Source: Paralvinella palmiformis
Lineage: Eukaryota; Annelida; Polychaeta; Terebellida; Alvinellidae
NCBI GenBank assembly: GCA_025642065.1
Contig: JAODUP010000849.1
Span: forward strand, 27,501-91,500
DNA length: 64,000 nucleotides
Reading direction: 5' to 3'
In this document: piece by piece, positions 1-13,177 of the stretch
How the letters are laid out: every line of letters begins with the position of its first letter
Numbering within the stretch: position 1 is the stretch's first letter
Notes under the pieces: model-generated
Told to the model about the DNA's origin: nothing
The model's database searches: none
Seen by the model: only the letters and a program-made list of their open reading frames with translations
Position numbers and translations under genes: made by a program

Positions 1-161
1 CAGGATATATGATTATTTTCTTGTTGTTGTTTCTGTTGGTGTTGCTATTATGTGATTATCGTGGTTAAAATAGTTAATTACGAGTGACAGATAAAGGAGG
101 CAATCAGATGGCGTACGTCGGTTATTGACATTTCTATGTAGATATAGAACAAAGTGTAAAT

Positions 162-330
162 GTTGCTGTTTTACGGCCACTTCTTGTGCACAACGATTAT
201 GATCCATCCTCCAAAGGTAATGAGGCGAAGTGAAATATGAAACACCCTTCTGACATAACCCGGGCCAGGTTTGAACCCAGGTGTTATAGATCTGTGGCCA
301 ACCGCGTTACCACTTAGGCCATTGAGGCGC
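162..330 (-). mobile_element. tRNA-derived SINE, family 1, near full length
   Basis: Read on the minus strand this starts with a tRNA-like head. An A-box-like stretch TGGCCTAAGTGG lies at 310-321 and a good B box GGTTCAAACC lies at 269-279. A body follows with the conserved phrase TTCACTTCGCCTCATTA, and the copy ends in GTAAAACAGCAAC. Related copies lie at 35890, 45785 and 59312 on the plus strand and 54500 on the minus strand, so it is a dispersed family and not a tRNA gene. The anticodon arm does not fold as a functional tRNA. The internal promoter would use RNA polymerase III; mobilisation would depend on a partner LINE (family knowledge). Confidence 0.75.
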
Positions 331-842
331 CCTCTGTGTCGATATAGACGTTTGGTGTCTAACAATTATGAGTACTATCGAATATCTGCCTCATAACGAA
401 ATAATGTATAAATAATAAATTATGTCCAAATATTAACGAATCATCTCCAAGTTAACTGTCTTTGCTGACAGGAAATAGAAATAAAACCTATCAGGACTAA
501 TGACAGAATCCCAGTTTGAGATAAGCGGATAACGCTGATTCCTTTAATAAAAAATGTTTCATTAAAATAATCACAGTTGAATACGCGATGTGGATGCATA
601 AAAATGAAGCCTCATTAGTCACCCTTTGGTCATTCAATGCACTGACTAATGGATATAATTGCCACTGTACCTTCGAAATACATAGCTTTTAGTGTAGTTT
701 GATCTATATGAGACTAACACAACAAGGAGGTATTGTTTTTGATCTTTACAAAGCCGACAACGATTGTCACCATCAGCTATAATATTGCGTTAGTAAATAG
801 TCGTAGATATATTCGTGAAACGATTCGGTCACCGCTGTTCAC
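331..842. other. No recognisable feature
   Basis: AT-rich non-coding DNA. No coding-like reading frame, repeat unit or RNA gene was recognised. Confidence 0.5.
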
Positions 843-930
843 ATACATGCGCGCGCGCGCGCAGGCACGCATGCATGCACACATGCACGAACCCACACAC
901 ATACACACATACAAACACGCACGCACACAT
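843..930. repeat. Alternating (CG)n/(CA)n purine-pyrimidine tract
   Basis: A run of CG dinucleotides passes into interrupted CA/CG repeats. Such tracts can adopt left-handed DNA; here it simply looks like an imperfect microsatellite. Confidence 0.8.
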
Positions 931-2774
931 ATAAATGTGTTCCTGATTATTCTAATAGTATGCCTATTGTGCTTAAGCCATTGACCTGGTTGTTGATTTT
1001 GAATCCGGATGATCCCTACGTTTGTGAGATTAGTTTCCCTTCTAAATGACCCATTGCCATACATATGCCATACCTGTGACCAACTATGAGGGTTAATCTC
1101 ACCTAAACGTGCTTGAATCCCCCATTATTTGTCTGATCTTTACATTTGTAATAGTTTTAAACGATACTGCCAATTTACAAAACGGAATCTCCAACTAATC
1201 TGTTATTGTTAGGATATGATAACTGTTCATTCCATTCATCACAATTTGAATTGTTTTCTTCGTGGATGTTACATTAATATTTTGTGCTATTCTTTAATCA
1301 GAAACCGATAATGGTTTCTGGTACCATCAATACCAATATAATTGCAAATCGATTAATTATTTACTATTGTAAATATAGAGTGGGTTCAGTTCTGAAACAT
1401 TGATCATCTGGAATCATAGAAAAGGCTTTATCTCACAGCACAGAATGATTATCTGTCGTATTGAATATTCCGGAGTTCCTGTGTATTATTTAATCATTTA
1501 ACAGATAATAAGTTACTTCTGCTATCCCCAGAACGATCCCTGGAGGTGATTTGTGTCAAGTGTGAAGACGGCCATCACGGAAGGAACCACCAGATCACCG
1601 ACTGACTTACTCATTATACTTTATTGTTTTGATTTATAATCTCACAAGATTGTATAATCTGAGGTCACTCATTATATCACATCTAACCTCATCTTGCTAT
1701 ATAATCCAATAAGCCATAGCATCAAACAATCCATATCGATTTAACATCGACATATATGTACATGTATTAAATCCTAATTAGGGCGCGCTATCCAAATGTC
1801 ATTTAGGATCAAATAAATCCCCAATCTCCATATATTACGACTGATGTCAATAAAGATAATTATGAAGATTTACCTGAAATGTTACTAAAATGACATATTA
1901 TTTTTACACTCGCTGACCCCACAATTTGTTAAAACCTGTTTGTTAGAGATGTAGCTGGCAAGATATTGCTGCTCTGTATACGTTTTATTTTTCTAAACCT
2001 TCCCCCCTTTATTATAATAATTATAATATGTATAATAATAGTGGAACAAATGCAAACAATGGCTTGCACATACGCACTCATATACCGAAATATATCCACA
2101 CCTATTTACTAATACGTTTACCTTAAATTGTCATGTCCCTTACACTTTTATTTATGTGCCCCTTTTATGTTATATTCTTCCAGTACACTTATTTCACTAA
2201 TTTAGCGTTTACCCCTGTAAATTTGTGTCCCCTTGTCCATCTTACACTCACCTGGATTCATTTATGCATTTTTGCCCCTTTTATGTTATATTCTGTTATG
2301 TCATTTCATTTCATATTTGCTGTATGTCTGTTTTGTGTGTTTTATCTTAACTCACCTGAATACTCGTTATATGCATTAAGCCTTACCTTACGTTTCCTAT
2401 TATAACTAGTTCCATTTATCTTATTATAATAGTTTCATGTTCTAAAGTCGTCACTCTGAGTTGTGATATTCCTAAATTACAATAATCTGTTAATAAACGT
2501 CGGCGGAAAAAGGTTTACATTATTATGTATCAGCAACTTTAGACAAAGGACGATAATCGCTTTTAGTCCTGAAACGGGATTTATAGTAATTATCTTTAGG
2601 TAGAATGAATGTTATTTGTAGAATAGGGATTTATTTGTCAGTGGTCAATGACTCCCATAGGCAACAGGTTTTACAAATCAAAATAAAACAGTTCTTATCG
2701 ATAATTATCGAAATTATGTTTAAGGTATTGTTTAAGTTGGATGATAGTGGATTATCTAGTTGTATAGTTTGCTA

Positions 2775-4335
2775 TTAATATGGACGAGATCGATTCCATA
2801 CAGAAAGTTATGAAGGATTTCCAGTCATCCCAACTGCTAAATAAATGTGAGTATTCAGTTACTGATCTGATACAAGTCTATAACAAAGGTGTTAAAAATA
2901 TAATTAATATTCCCTCTTTTTAAAATTCATTAACCTGTGACTGGAGCTCCCTGGTTCTCCATTTGATTTAGAGAATTCGAAGGAAATTAACTAAACCGAG
3001 CACTTTGATATTTATAGGAAATATAAGTACACTATTATTTAGGATATGTGTTTCTATACAACAAGGATACAGTGTGAGGAAAAGATCAAAAGAAACTCTA
3101 TAAATTAAAACTGAACTTGATGGCAAGTAAATTAAATATTCTACATTTATTTATCCTTAACTCTTGGCGGATGAGTTAATCAATTTCTTCATTAAAAAAA
3201 AAAACAATCATCAGGAATAAGGTCATTTCTAGTTGTTGAAATGATATCGTCAAACTCGCTATGAATGCGTGCAGTATGTTTAATTGGAAATTGTTCGAGA
3301 TGTTTCGACCAGCTTCGGCAATTTAAGTTAAGAAGATAATCATCAAATTTCCGAACAAAGCATTCGACTTAGATCTATTGCTTAAATGGCTCTATGACAA
3401 ATGTGTGGATCCAAATGAGACACTAATGACTTTCTAGCTATTATAAACAAGTCAATGGCTTAGTCAGTGAAGCCATTGTGCTTGAAACGAGCCACCGCAG
3501 CGCCGTATCCAAAGGGAGCTGGGTTACATTAGGAAGATGTGAAGAATTATGATCCTATTTCTAACCTGCCTTCATCTTGACACTTAATGAAACGATAGTA
3601 GCAAGCCGTACCTAAGAGCACTTAGTGATATAGTGACTTCAAATGAAGAATTATTAGTTTGCGTATCACAGAGCACATTAAACAAATACTGATCTCATAA
3701 AAGAGGACCGTGACATTACTGAGGCTCTTGAATAAACTTCCATTGCTGAATTAATTGATATGTCTGGAGCTTTTGACGCAGTAAATTAACCAAGACTACT
3801 AGGAGTTAGAAGTTTAGCTTAGCAGCAAAGAACAAACTTTAGCCTGGGTAAAGTCTTACCTGACAGACCGATCTTAGGGTGTTCAGTCACGGGTATAACT
3901 TCGCCAGATATATGTTTTAATTTGGATATACTACAAGGATCAATTTTACGACCAAAGATTTACTATATATATAATAAATAGGGTTGGAAAATGAATACCA
4001 TTGTTATGCCGACGATTCTTGGGTCTACATGACTTTCAAGCGAATTCAAAACAGAGCAGCTGGCATAGTGATAAATACCCGTTTGATGGCTGAAGCCATA
4101 TGGCAGTTGTGGGTTGAATATTGCTCCCTCAACTTCGTAGATGTCATTTATATTAGAAACGCTTGAAAAATATTATATCTGTTCTGAAAACACACCCGTT
4201 CAAGATTTTCCTCACAGATAAATAATGATTTTCGTTCATATCCCTTCTTAGGTTTTTACAAACATATTACTTGAGGCATCATTGTACAGCGGCTTTGAAT
4301 GGGTTATGCTTGTAAGTGCACTTTATTAAATAAAT
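2775..4335 (+). mobile_element. L2-like LINE remnant, 5'-truncated, with reverse transcriptase and 3' end
   Basis: This is the ruined second ORF of a non-LTR retrotransposon. The pre-RT linker is readable at 2779-2905 (SVTDLIQVYNK). The RT region is recognised in shifting frames: EDVKNYDPISNLP near 3532, the motif A equivalent DMSGAFDAVN near 3750, LQGSILRPKIY near 3930 and an intact YADD near 4005. After YADD the sequence jumps to RIQNRAAGIV at about 4041, so the segment normally between them is deleted. The 3' end has the L2-style close: TTTTTACAAACATATTA, then GTGCACTTTATTAAATA, then an ATT tail. Many stops and frameshifts show it is dead. Confidence 0.8.
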
Positions 4336-4410
4336 ATTGTTATTATTATTATTAGTATTAGTATTAGTATTATTATTATTATTTTTATTTTTATTATTAT
4401 TATTATTAAG
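4336..4410 (+). repeat. (ATT)n tail of the L2-like LINE
   Basis: ATT/AGT/TTT trinucleotides directly follow the LINE 3' sequence, so this microsatellite began as the LINE tail. Confidence 0.75.
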
Positions 4411-4424
4411 TTATTATAATTCAT

Positions 4425-4790
4425 CCCCAATTGAAGCTTGTAATACAGACAAACTTATTTTCCATAAACAGCAACAAACTGAAACTGAACAAGTATAAGA
4501 TCGAATACATTGTTTTCTCACCGAAGCAACATGTAAAGAAAGCTAGAGATGTTCACATTAAAGTAGGATCCAGTTATTTAAATCCTCTATGTCTGAAAGA
4601 TCTAAGGCTTATATGCGGTAACACTCTAGAAATGGAGAAGCAGGTAATTGATATGTGTAAGTCCAGTTTTTATCACATAAGAAACATATGATTAGTTGTA
4701 AGTATATAAATGATGAGACACGGAAGACTTTAATCCAAACACTTGAAATATATAAATTGGCCTACAGCGAACATATAACATCTGTAGGAT
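4425..4790 (+). mobile_element. Second L2-like LINE fragment (post-YADD region)
   Basis: A reading frame open for 86 codons (4431-4691) encodes the region that normally follows the YADD box, with NSNKLKLNKYKIEYIVFSPK and then LEMEKQV. The frame continues after one stop to about 4785 with KTLIQTLEIYKLAY. The same segment is preserved at 39840-40140 and in part at 18800. It is a separate truncated copy lying just after the tail of the preceding LINE, and it covers the part that LINE lacks, so a rearrangement of one copy is also possible. Confidence 0.75.
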
Positions 4791-5021
4791 TCTTCTAAAA
4801 TATTATAATAATATAATATATTTTAATATTAGCCTACACCATTCAGAGTAAAATGATAGTGTATATTATGACCTTTAGCTGACCTCAGATCCCAGGAAAA
4901 TAGGAGTAATCACAAAATTCAAGCTAAGCAATGCATTCTTATAAGGTTTCTTGGGGGGGAGGGGGGAGGGAGATTTTATATTTATTGTGTTATCTGTGTC
5001 GGATATTAAGTGTCATTATAA

Positions 5022-5115
5022 GTGCGTGAATGAGTATACGAGTGTGTGAATGAATAAATAAGTGAATGTTTGAGTAAGTGAGTGAATGAATGGGTAGGTG
5101 AATGAATGAGAGTGT
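5022..5115. repeat. Degenerate TGAA/TGAG tandem repeat
   Basis: About twenty imperfect 4-bp units of GAGT/GAAT type. Confidence 0.7.
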
Positions 5116-5765
5116 TATTTAGCTTCAGCTATAATAACATCTGGTACATAATGCCAAAGGGGGATTCCCTTAATAAAGGTAATAAATACTTATAATAAAA
5201 CTCTAATAAAACATTTGAAGTGATATTGAGTTTCTCTCTAATGACCGGACTAACTTTATTTTATATATATTTCACAAAGGTCAACATAATGATGATTGAA
5301 ATGAATTTCCTCAGTAAACTGAATTTATCTGGTAGAATACCTTATACTCTAGACCATTCAACGGTCTACACATATATGCATAACATTGCTAAATAGAATA
5401 CTAGGGAAATAGTCTACAGAATAATTATTCATAATCAAACAGATACTGTAACACTAAGTACATTAAAGATAAACGATTGGTTGATGGAATTGAACAGAGA
5501 ACCTACTGACTTCTAACCCAACGCATTACCCGTCAAAGACCACGACTATACGTCACCTGGTCACACCGTATGTTGTACACATCAAACACTATTGTCATCA
5601 CTAAGCCTCAACTCTAGTCATTTGTCATTACCAAACAGTCAACAGATTTATTCCGAAATTTCAAGACATCATCAACATCTCTGTTAATTATATCACCATT
5701 CTGTATCGTCATTCTGTAGTAAGAAATCTGGGATGAACAGTGTTTTCGTGGTATTATGGTCGAAT

Positions 5766-5787
5766 TAATAATAATAATAATAATAAT

Positions 5788-5822
<35 letters not shown>

Positions 5823-5846
5823 TTAATAATAAGAAGAAGAAGAAGA
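5766..5846. repeat. (AAT)n microsatellite ending in (AAG)n
   Basis: A pure AAT run passes into four AAG units. A longer (AAT)n lies at the matching place in copy B (19801-19858). Confidence 0.85.
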
Positions 5847-6251
5847 GGAATACACAGGTTATTCATCTATAAAGAAAGAAAATAATCCGGACTGTACATA
5901 ATTTGTGATCATTGTTATATATAGGTCGATTCAAATCCTAGATAAGAACATATTACAATCAGTCAGAACAAAGTGTCAAATGACACATGCCTTAGACTAG
6001 ATTTACAATAGTTGTATGCTGAATGACAAAGGAGATGCTATCTGAGTGGTCTACAGTTGGATTCTTCGTCAACGGGATTAAAATAATGATTTGCTGTATA
6101 ATGGCAAAAAGATAACTTACTGGATGTTAGAGTTATGGATCTGTGAAATGGCAGAGAGTTTGTTATCTAATGCTAATATGGGGGTACTGTTTCGTGTTGG
6201 CTCTAGGATAATGATGAAAAACGGTATTGGAGTATCTTGGTGTCAAAGTGG

Positions 6252-6360
<109 letters not shown>

Positions 6361-6827
6361 CACTTATAAAATATTATTAATTTAGGACAACATTGCCCTT
6401 GATAATTGACATCTATCCCTCTGGACGAAGATGACACCGAGACAGAATAGATGTCTTAATTGGACAAGTGACCCTTTTCATCTGAGTAATTGCTGTCTTT
6501 ATTAGCGATTGACGTGTTGATATTATATTAGGCCGTGAAAATGCAAGGTAAAGGAAATACGTGGTCATGTATAAGTATTTTCATGAATATGATATTACCG
6601 GTATCGATAGCAAGGATGTATGGAAACCTTCCGTTTTGTGGAACCCCCCCTCCAGTAAAATACGTATTAAGTGATTGCTGTTGATGGATACAGCAGTAGC
6701 ACAAGCAGTAGTAACATCATCAGAAGCAACAATACGAATAACACCAACGACAGCAACTGAAATAAAGAACTGTAATAATAACAACAATAAGAACACAACT
6801 AGTATGAACTAATAATACAAGAACAAT

Positions 6828-6935
6828 TTCTACTACTAATACTAATACTTATACTACTAATACAAATACTTCTACTACTAGTACTACTACCTCTTCAATT
6901 ACTACCACTACTCCTTCTACCTAACATAATAATAC

Positions 6936-7002
<67 letters not shown>

Positions 7003-7045
7003 GCAGTAGTAGTAGTAGTTATAGTATTAGTAGTAGTAACATTAA
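6828..7045. repeat. ACT/AAT/AGT trinucleotide mosaic
   Basis: CTA/ACT units give way to a long AAT run and then AGT units. A shorter mosaic lies at 21265-21345 in copy B. Confidence 0.85.
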
Positions 7046-7939
7046 TAACCATATATTAAGATTGCCTAACCAAGTTGATTGTCATTTTATGAGATGTCTT
7101 GTTATTGTCAGATTTCATAACCATACACTGATTCGGACATAAATGATATCATCTTGATATCTGACACTATCTTTCTCTCTCAATTAAAGATTGTATTCAT
7201 GATGGTGCCTCAGGTCAAGCGAGCCTACTCATCAATGTTATCTTCCCATCTCTTCCAACGATTAATAACCTTTCCTTCTTTGGCCTTTGCAATAGGATCT
7301 GAGAGGTACATAGTGACCGTAATATGTTTTGACTGTTAATATGTCCGGGAGAGATCTATTAGTTTGTCTGATTCATCTACGTACTTTTTCTTTGGCAGTA
7401 TGCAAATACAAGTAATTCATCCATGTAGGTCTGCATTAACAGTCCATATCTTAGGAACATCATCAGATATTTAGTTGTTTTTTTAGGTGGTTGCACCTGA
7501 ATATTTTCTGAAAAGGGTGAGCTCTGATAAATAATTAAAAATAGGTATTGTCTGTTCTCCTTTCCCAGTCTGCTGCTTTTAATAACGTTGAACAAGGTTG
7601 AAAGACAGTATTGGTGTATTAGAAAACTCTTTTGAATGTCTTCAGTATTATTTAGAACATAGCTGCCTGAACATGTCCCGAGATTCATACCATTTTGTTG
7701 TGGGGTGGGATTAAATATTAGTTACTGATATCCGCCTATGGATGACACAAAACGGGTTAACTGAGATGTCGCTAAGCGAAATATTATCTATTTGGCTTAA
7801 GCAGATTATGTTATACCTCCCTCCCCCCAAAAAAAAAAAAACCAAACAGGATTACAGATAAGTGAATTTTCCGTTACCCCTAATACGTCAGTGAAAATGT
7901 AAGTTTTTTTAATAAATATATTGATGTGTATATATCAGT

Positions 7940-8467
7940 ATATCGAGCTGTCTACTGCCATCTTCATTCACTTTCTAGAAGCATTTGTTAATGTGGTCAA
8001 TGTCTTTGTTACACCTCGAATAGACTGTTGTAACATCATTTTGTATAATATTTAATTATAATATCCATCTCCTTTTAGAGAATTATGAATGGTGCAGTTT
8101 GGAGAGTAATAACTACTTGAAAATGTTATGAAATTAAGCCAATTCTTTAAAAGCTACCTATTAGACAGTGAATCTATTTTATGATTTGGCTAATGAATAT
8201 GTAAATCTTTCAATCGTGCAGTACCTAAATCTCTATGTGAACAGTAGAAGGTCATCCAGAAACTTCAGACCATCCTTTCAGATAATGCTATAGGCACCTG
8301 TGTCTCGACACAAGACATATGGCGATTGTGCGTTTAGTGTCGTACCCACTACATCATGGAACAGATTTCCGACGAGTGTTATCAATTAGTTGTGTTTTGA
8401 AAGGCTAAAGTATCTCCTAAGAACTCGTCTATTCAAGATGGCTTTCACTGGTAAATCATCTTTATTA
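7940..8467 (+). mobile_element. L2-like LINE C-terminal coding end, left part of a split copy
   Basis: Readable pieces are VVNVFVTPRIDCCN near 7998 and then, from about 8295, APVSRHKTYGDCAFSVV, SWNRFPTSV and LLRTRLFKMAF. This is the end of ORF2 in the same family as 61423-64000. The sequence up to 8467, joined to 11673 onward, aligns continuously with the LINE end near 4200-4270 (TTCAAGAT to TTTTTACAAACATATTA). The intervening 3.2 kb is therefore a later insertion. Confidence 0.8.
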
Positions 8468-11400
8468 CGGTATATATTTGTATATAAGTCTATCTCGTAT
8501 ATAAGTCAGGGCCAGTATATCAGTTACTATCACGGGAAATTGCCTAATTTGAACATAGGACGAGGCAGAATTTAAAACTTTGAAAATAATCTTATTTTAA
8601 TAAAAATTGGAGTTTAAGGTTTTGACCTGGCATGTTGAAATTATCAAAACGTCGAATTACTGGTAGAGATATGTGTATGTAGAACTTGTTTTTATTCACA
8701 GCTTCTTATCTTGTTGAAATTTGGGGTAGAGGCCACTAGCTGCCGCCTATTGGGCTGTAGACATCAGAGCTATTTAAACATAAAACTAACTATGTAGACA
8801 GCTAATTGAGCTGAAATTGTTAAGTATTGCGCGTAATCACAGCTTTATGTGTTTAAAACATTGAATGAAACAATAAAGTAGAAGCTGTAAAGAAAACCAT
8901 AACAGGGATGCTGAAGACAACAAACATGAAATTCGAAGAAATAACAAAGACAGTTAAGAAGCAAGTAGAGTCGATAAGGAAGCTAACAGAAGCAGAACAT
9001 CAAGACATTAGTAATGCAAACTCAGCTTAAAAATCACAGAATAAACAGATAGACTAGATATATTAGAGAGAGGAGCAGGAGAGGTCAATAGAGGAGCCGA
9101 AAAAGAAGGAGGAAGAGTATGATGAAATAGAAACAAGATTGAAAGAATTGAAGGATGTCGAGGCAAGAAAAGAAAATATAACCACACGCGGAATAAAGGA
9201 CGAAGCATAATTTCATATCTATGTCAAGAATATGTGTCACGGACAAATGAATAGTAAGAGCTTCGATGTAAGCATGATTATCAAATCATTCCATCTGAGG
9301 AAAAGAATTCGACGAACTAGAAAAGCCGGCTTCTTTTGGCTACAGCATTACTCAAGAGTAGTGAGGTCTACAGAGACATTGCAATACAGCAAGACATGAC
9401 ACCTCAACAAAGAGAGCAACAACGAGTACTGTCGATTGAAGTAAAAAGAATGACAGAAAACGATACTTCGGAAAACTATGTCTATCGAGTACGAGGCCCA
9501 TAAGGAGCAACTGGAATTCGATTGATGAAGATAATTTAAGGAGAAAGGCGAAGAACACTGCAAATAAGTTAGCCACCGACCATAGTACACGTAATGTAAA
9601 TACTGCATCTTTCGACAATCATAAAATAGGATGTTGGCATACAAATGCTGATGAGAGAGCTTGAAATGAGGATAGAGGACATAAAACAAAAGCCAGACAT
9701 ACTAATGATCATCGAAGTGAAGCCCAAATCACCCTGATATAAGTTAACCAAGGCAGAGCTTAAGCTGAGGGGGCATTATATGTACTTATCAGGAATACAT
9801 ATGGTTATCCACTAGACTGAAAGGTAATGATGAGCTAATCATTGGATGTATATACAGAAGCCCAAATACTGAAAAACCAAACAACATTAACTTGAGAGAA
9901 ATAATGGAGGAAGCTGCACAGGTAAACAAGTCTCATATTCTTATTTTGGGTGATTTCAATTACCCAAAGATTGACTGGAGACACGGGCCAACCCCAGGAA
10001 AATATGCTGCAAGCGAGGAATTCCAACTGACATTAAGACATATATATCTACACCAACATGTGGACACTCTGACTAGAGGAAGAGGTACAAAGCAACCAGG
10101 ATTACTCGACCTTGTACTTACTAATGAGGAGGGGATGATATATAGCATTGGTTATTTGTCACTATCAGAGAAAACCGACCACAGCTTAATCAGTTTTTAA
10201 CTTTAATAGCTACGTTGTAAGACGGCATCAAGCGAGAAGACGTTTTATTTATGAAAAATGGTAACTTAATAAGATCAAGGTCATGTTCGAGGTAGAGTGG
10301 TTGGTAGAATTAGATCGAATGGAGAGCGTGGAGGCACACTGGAAATACCTGCTGAGTAAACCTAAGGGTACTTAATTGAAATGTGTGCCTAGTAAAAGGA
10401 TTGACAAATATTCAGAGGCCCATAAGCATCGGATAACTAACATAGACAAATTAACAGCAGAAGCAGCAAGAAAAAAACATCGGATGTGTCACAGATATCT
10501 GGAAACGCGAAACCCGGTTAAATACAAGGAGTATACGAAGCAGCTGAACAAAGTTCGGGCTATATCCAGGAGTCTTCATAAAGACACCGAGAAGTCCATA
10601 TCTAAGGGTGCAGAAACAAGTGCCAAGAAATTCTGAAGACATTTGAAGTCAAAGATGAGAACTTCAGTGGGGATATCAGACCTTAAATCAGAGACAGATG
10701 ACGGTAAGAAAATACTGGTGAACGAAGATGTAGACAAGGCTCAAACACTATAAGATTTCTTGTAATCTGTATTCACCAGAGAAACAACAATGGAAATACC
10801 AGAACTAGAAGACAAAATAATTAGGAAACCACTTACTGAAATGAAGATTTCATAAAATCAGATCCTGTAGAAACTAAAGAAATAAAACATTGGCAAATTT
10901 CCTATAACATATTGTCTGCATCCACGTATTTGGAAGGAATTCCAAGAGCGGATGAGTAAGGCACTGTGCATCATTTTTAATAAATCACCGAGAGATGGAA
11001 CAATAAGAAATGACTGGAAAACTGGTCATGTTAGTGCCATATACAAGAAGGGGTGTAAATCAGCAGCTCGCAAATATAGACCAGTGAGCTTACCATGCAT
11101 AGTACGTAAACTATGTTATGATATAAGTGAATAAGATGCTGAACGTAAGCTATGATATGATATAAGTGAATAAGATGCTGAACGTAAGCTATGATCAGGA
11201 TGCAGAAATGCAGCTGCCAGTAAACGACAACAACAAAAGACGGAATCAGAAGAAATGATAGAAGGAACAAACTAAAACCAAAATAGGACAATCTCAGTTT
11301 AGGTTGCTTGTGGCTGATGCATTGAACAGTCTTCCAGAATATGTTGTAGAAGCCCGCCAGTATTAAGTCATTTGAGGGTAGATTAGATCAATACTGGGCT

Positions 11401-11672
11401 GATCAACTAATTCCTTTTCGTTCACGAGTCCCAGATAATAACCACCTGCAGTCGTAGAATATTAGAAGTCAGCTATCTAGATATATATGTCATGTAGACT
11501 TGCGTTCAGAAACTACATAAGGTTACATCAGGTTATACAATAAATTGTACCTGTTATCGCTCACCAGGCCCGACTGTTTTTTTCCCCGTCCATCTCGTGT
11601 ATAAGATGAGTAGGGGGAAATTGCATTATTTCAATGAATAAAACCTCGTCTTATACACAAGTATACACGGTA
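8466..11672. mobile_element. Terminal-inverted-repeat element (Tc1/mariner-like ends) inside the L2 copy
   Basis: The ends at 8466-8490 and 11648-11672 are inverted repeats: 20 of 25 positions match, reading TAC(G/C)GT at each tip. A TA dinucleotide lies at each outer edge, as expected for Tc1/mariner/pogo insertion. Removing the interval restores an L2 3' end that aligns with the copy at 4200-4270. About 400 bp at the left and 130 bp at the right belong to this element. No transposase is readable in those parts, so it looks like a non-autonomous MITE-like element later enlarged by a CR1-like LINE. The right end also holds an internal inverted repeat at about 11595-11660. Confidence 0.6.
8870..11540 (+). 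mobile_element. CR1-like LINE, internally deleted, with ORF1 and ORF2 remnants
   Basis: Order of remnants: a lysine- and glutamate-rich coiled-coil-like ORF1 from about 8880 (EEITKTVKKQVESIRKLTE), its C-terminal part near 9348-9505 (LLKSSEVYRDIAIQQDMT), then the ORF2 AP endonuclease. The endonuclease shows EVKPKSP near 9714, GCIYRSPN near 9845 and LILGDFNYPKIDW near 9935. A linker follows (10376-10636), then only the start of the RT (NDWKTGHVSAIYKKG, KYRPVSL) at 10940-11095. RT motifs 2-7 are missing. The extreme C-terminus survives at 11310-11430 (ADALNSLPEYVVEA). A 39-bp direct duplication (11110-11190) sits at the deletion junction. Stops and frameshifts are scattered throughout. Confidence 0.8.
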
Positions 11673-11765
11673 TTCAAATATATTTCTCTGGGATTTTACA
11701 AACATATTATTCTACAGCACCCTTTTAAAATGATTCCTGCTAGTAAAAGTGCTTTAGTAAAAATA

Positions 11766-11822
<57 letters not shown>

Positions 11823-11880
11823 CGTTATTATTATCGTTATTATTATTATTATTATTTTATTTTTATTATTATTATTTATT
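11673..11880 (+). mobile_element. L2-like LINE 3' end and (ATT)n tail, right part of the split copy
   Basis: The phrase ATTTTACAAACATATTATTC and then CTGCTAGTAAAAGTGCTTTAG match the 3' ends at 4245-4335, 29865-29890 and, on the minus strand, 61450-61490. A long ATT run (11768-11880) follows as the tail. Confidence 0.8.
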
Positions 11881-13049
11881 ACGTATTTCCGTCACTGTGC
11901 AGACATTCGGGATTTTTGTTTCTTAGACAAATGTGTATTCCATATAACACAGAAATAGATTTCCAGCTTTCATGAGAAACCTTCATAAATATGATGTTAC
12001 TGCCTTTCTGCGTGCATTCAATATGTTGTTGGCGGGTAATCTAGCATGCAGCAGTGAAAGACCTGTCATCGAATTTTTGAAAATATTTATTAAAATATAA
12101 ACACATATGCTATCAAGCTCGTAAACCGGTTTAGTAATATAATGTCTTTATAAGCACAACTATCTTTACACGCAGACTGACACGCATGCACCCATCCAAG
12201 CATATACGGCAACCGTTATCTCTTAAATTACAACAAATCATACATTACTTGTTTCACTTAAATATTTAGATGTGTATCTGTTTATTAAAAGATGCAAACA
12301 GAACTAAATAACGATGGGACTATCAAATGTTCGTTTTCTGAGGAAAAAAAGGAAAAAACACAGTTCATTGTCCAATCGTAATAACGTGGTATTACCTGTC
12401 TAAAACATCACATTACGAGTAACAGTAAATATTCGATACATAATATATTGTACTGGATGTTTTATCTTTAATCAATGATGGCACTGTAGAGATATCTTCA
12501 CTCTATAAATGCTACGTTCGTGATATAATAAATATGGATGGCCCTTCCCTGATGCCGCGGAGCTAATTTCAATTCGTTTTAGAAAATTATTAAAATATAC
12601 TCTTGATTAATTAGCCTTATATACTTAATTTATTAGGGACGATTTTCTATTTCAACTTAATCTATCATGTTGTTCTTTATCGAATTGTCCTCGTGTGACA
12701 CCTGTTTACCTGTAGGACAACGATCTCTGATCTCATATAATTATACTAACCGTTGCTTTATTGATGACTACCATCGCATGCTGGGCAATGATTGTTGACG
12801 TGGTAACGATGAGAGTTTTGTGGGAATCTCACTCTTGTTATAGGTGAAACATGTTTTGTTATGATATATTTAGGTGTTTGACAATAAGTCCATCTTTATG
12901 CAAGTGTGTGTGTGTGCGCGTATTTGTGACGAATAATTCACAATAATAAACATCAGTCACGTAATGAGCTTGCTACTTCTGTAACATATATATCTACTTC
13001 TGTTGATTACATTATACAGGTTTATTATCTATAATAATCTATCTATCAC
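11881..13049. other. No recognisable feature
   Basis: AT-rich non-coding DNA with a short (GT)n at 12904-12920. No gene or mobile element was recognised. Confidence 0.5.
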
Positions 13050-13105
13050 TATCTATCTACTTCTATCTATCTATCTATCTATTACTATCATTATATATAT
13101 TTTAT

Positions 13106-13150
<45 letters not shown>

Positions 13151-13177
13151 AGAGAGAGAGAGAGAGAGAGAGAGAGC
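13050..13177. repeat. (CTAT)n, (AT)n, (AG)n compound microsatellite
   Basis: Tetranucleotide units are followed by an AT run and then an AG run. Confidence 0.9.

Noticed and set aside
9008..9751. Several minus-strand frames of 60-113 codons
   Set aside because: They are antisense shadows of the plus-strand CR1-like ORF1 and endonuclease remnants.
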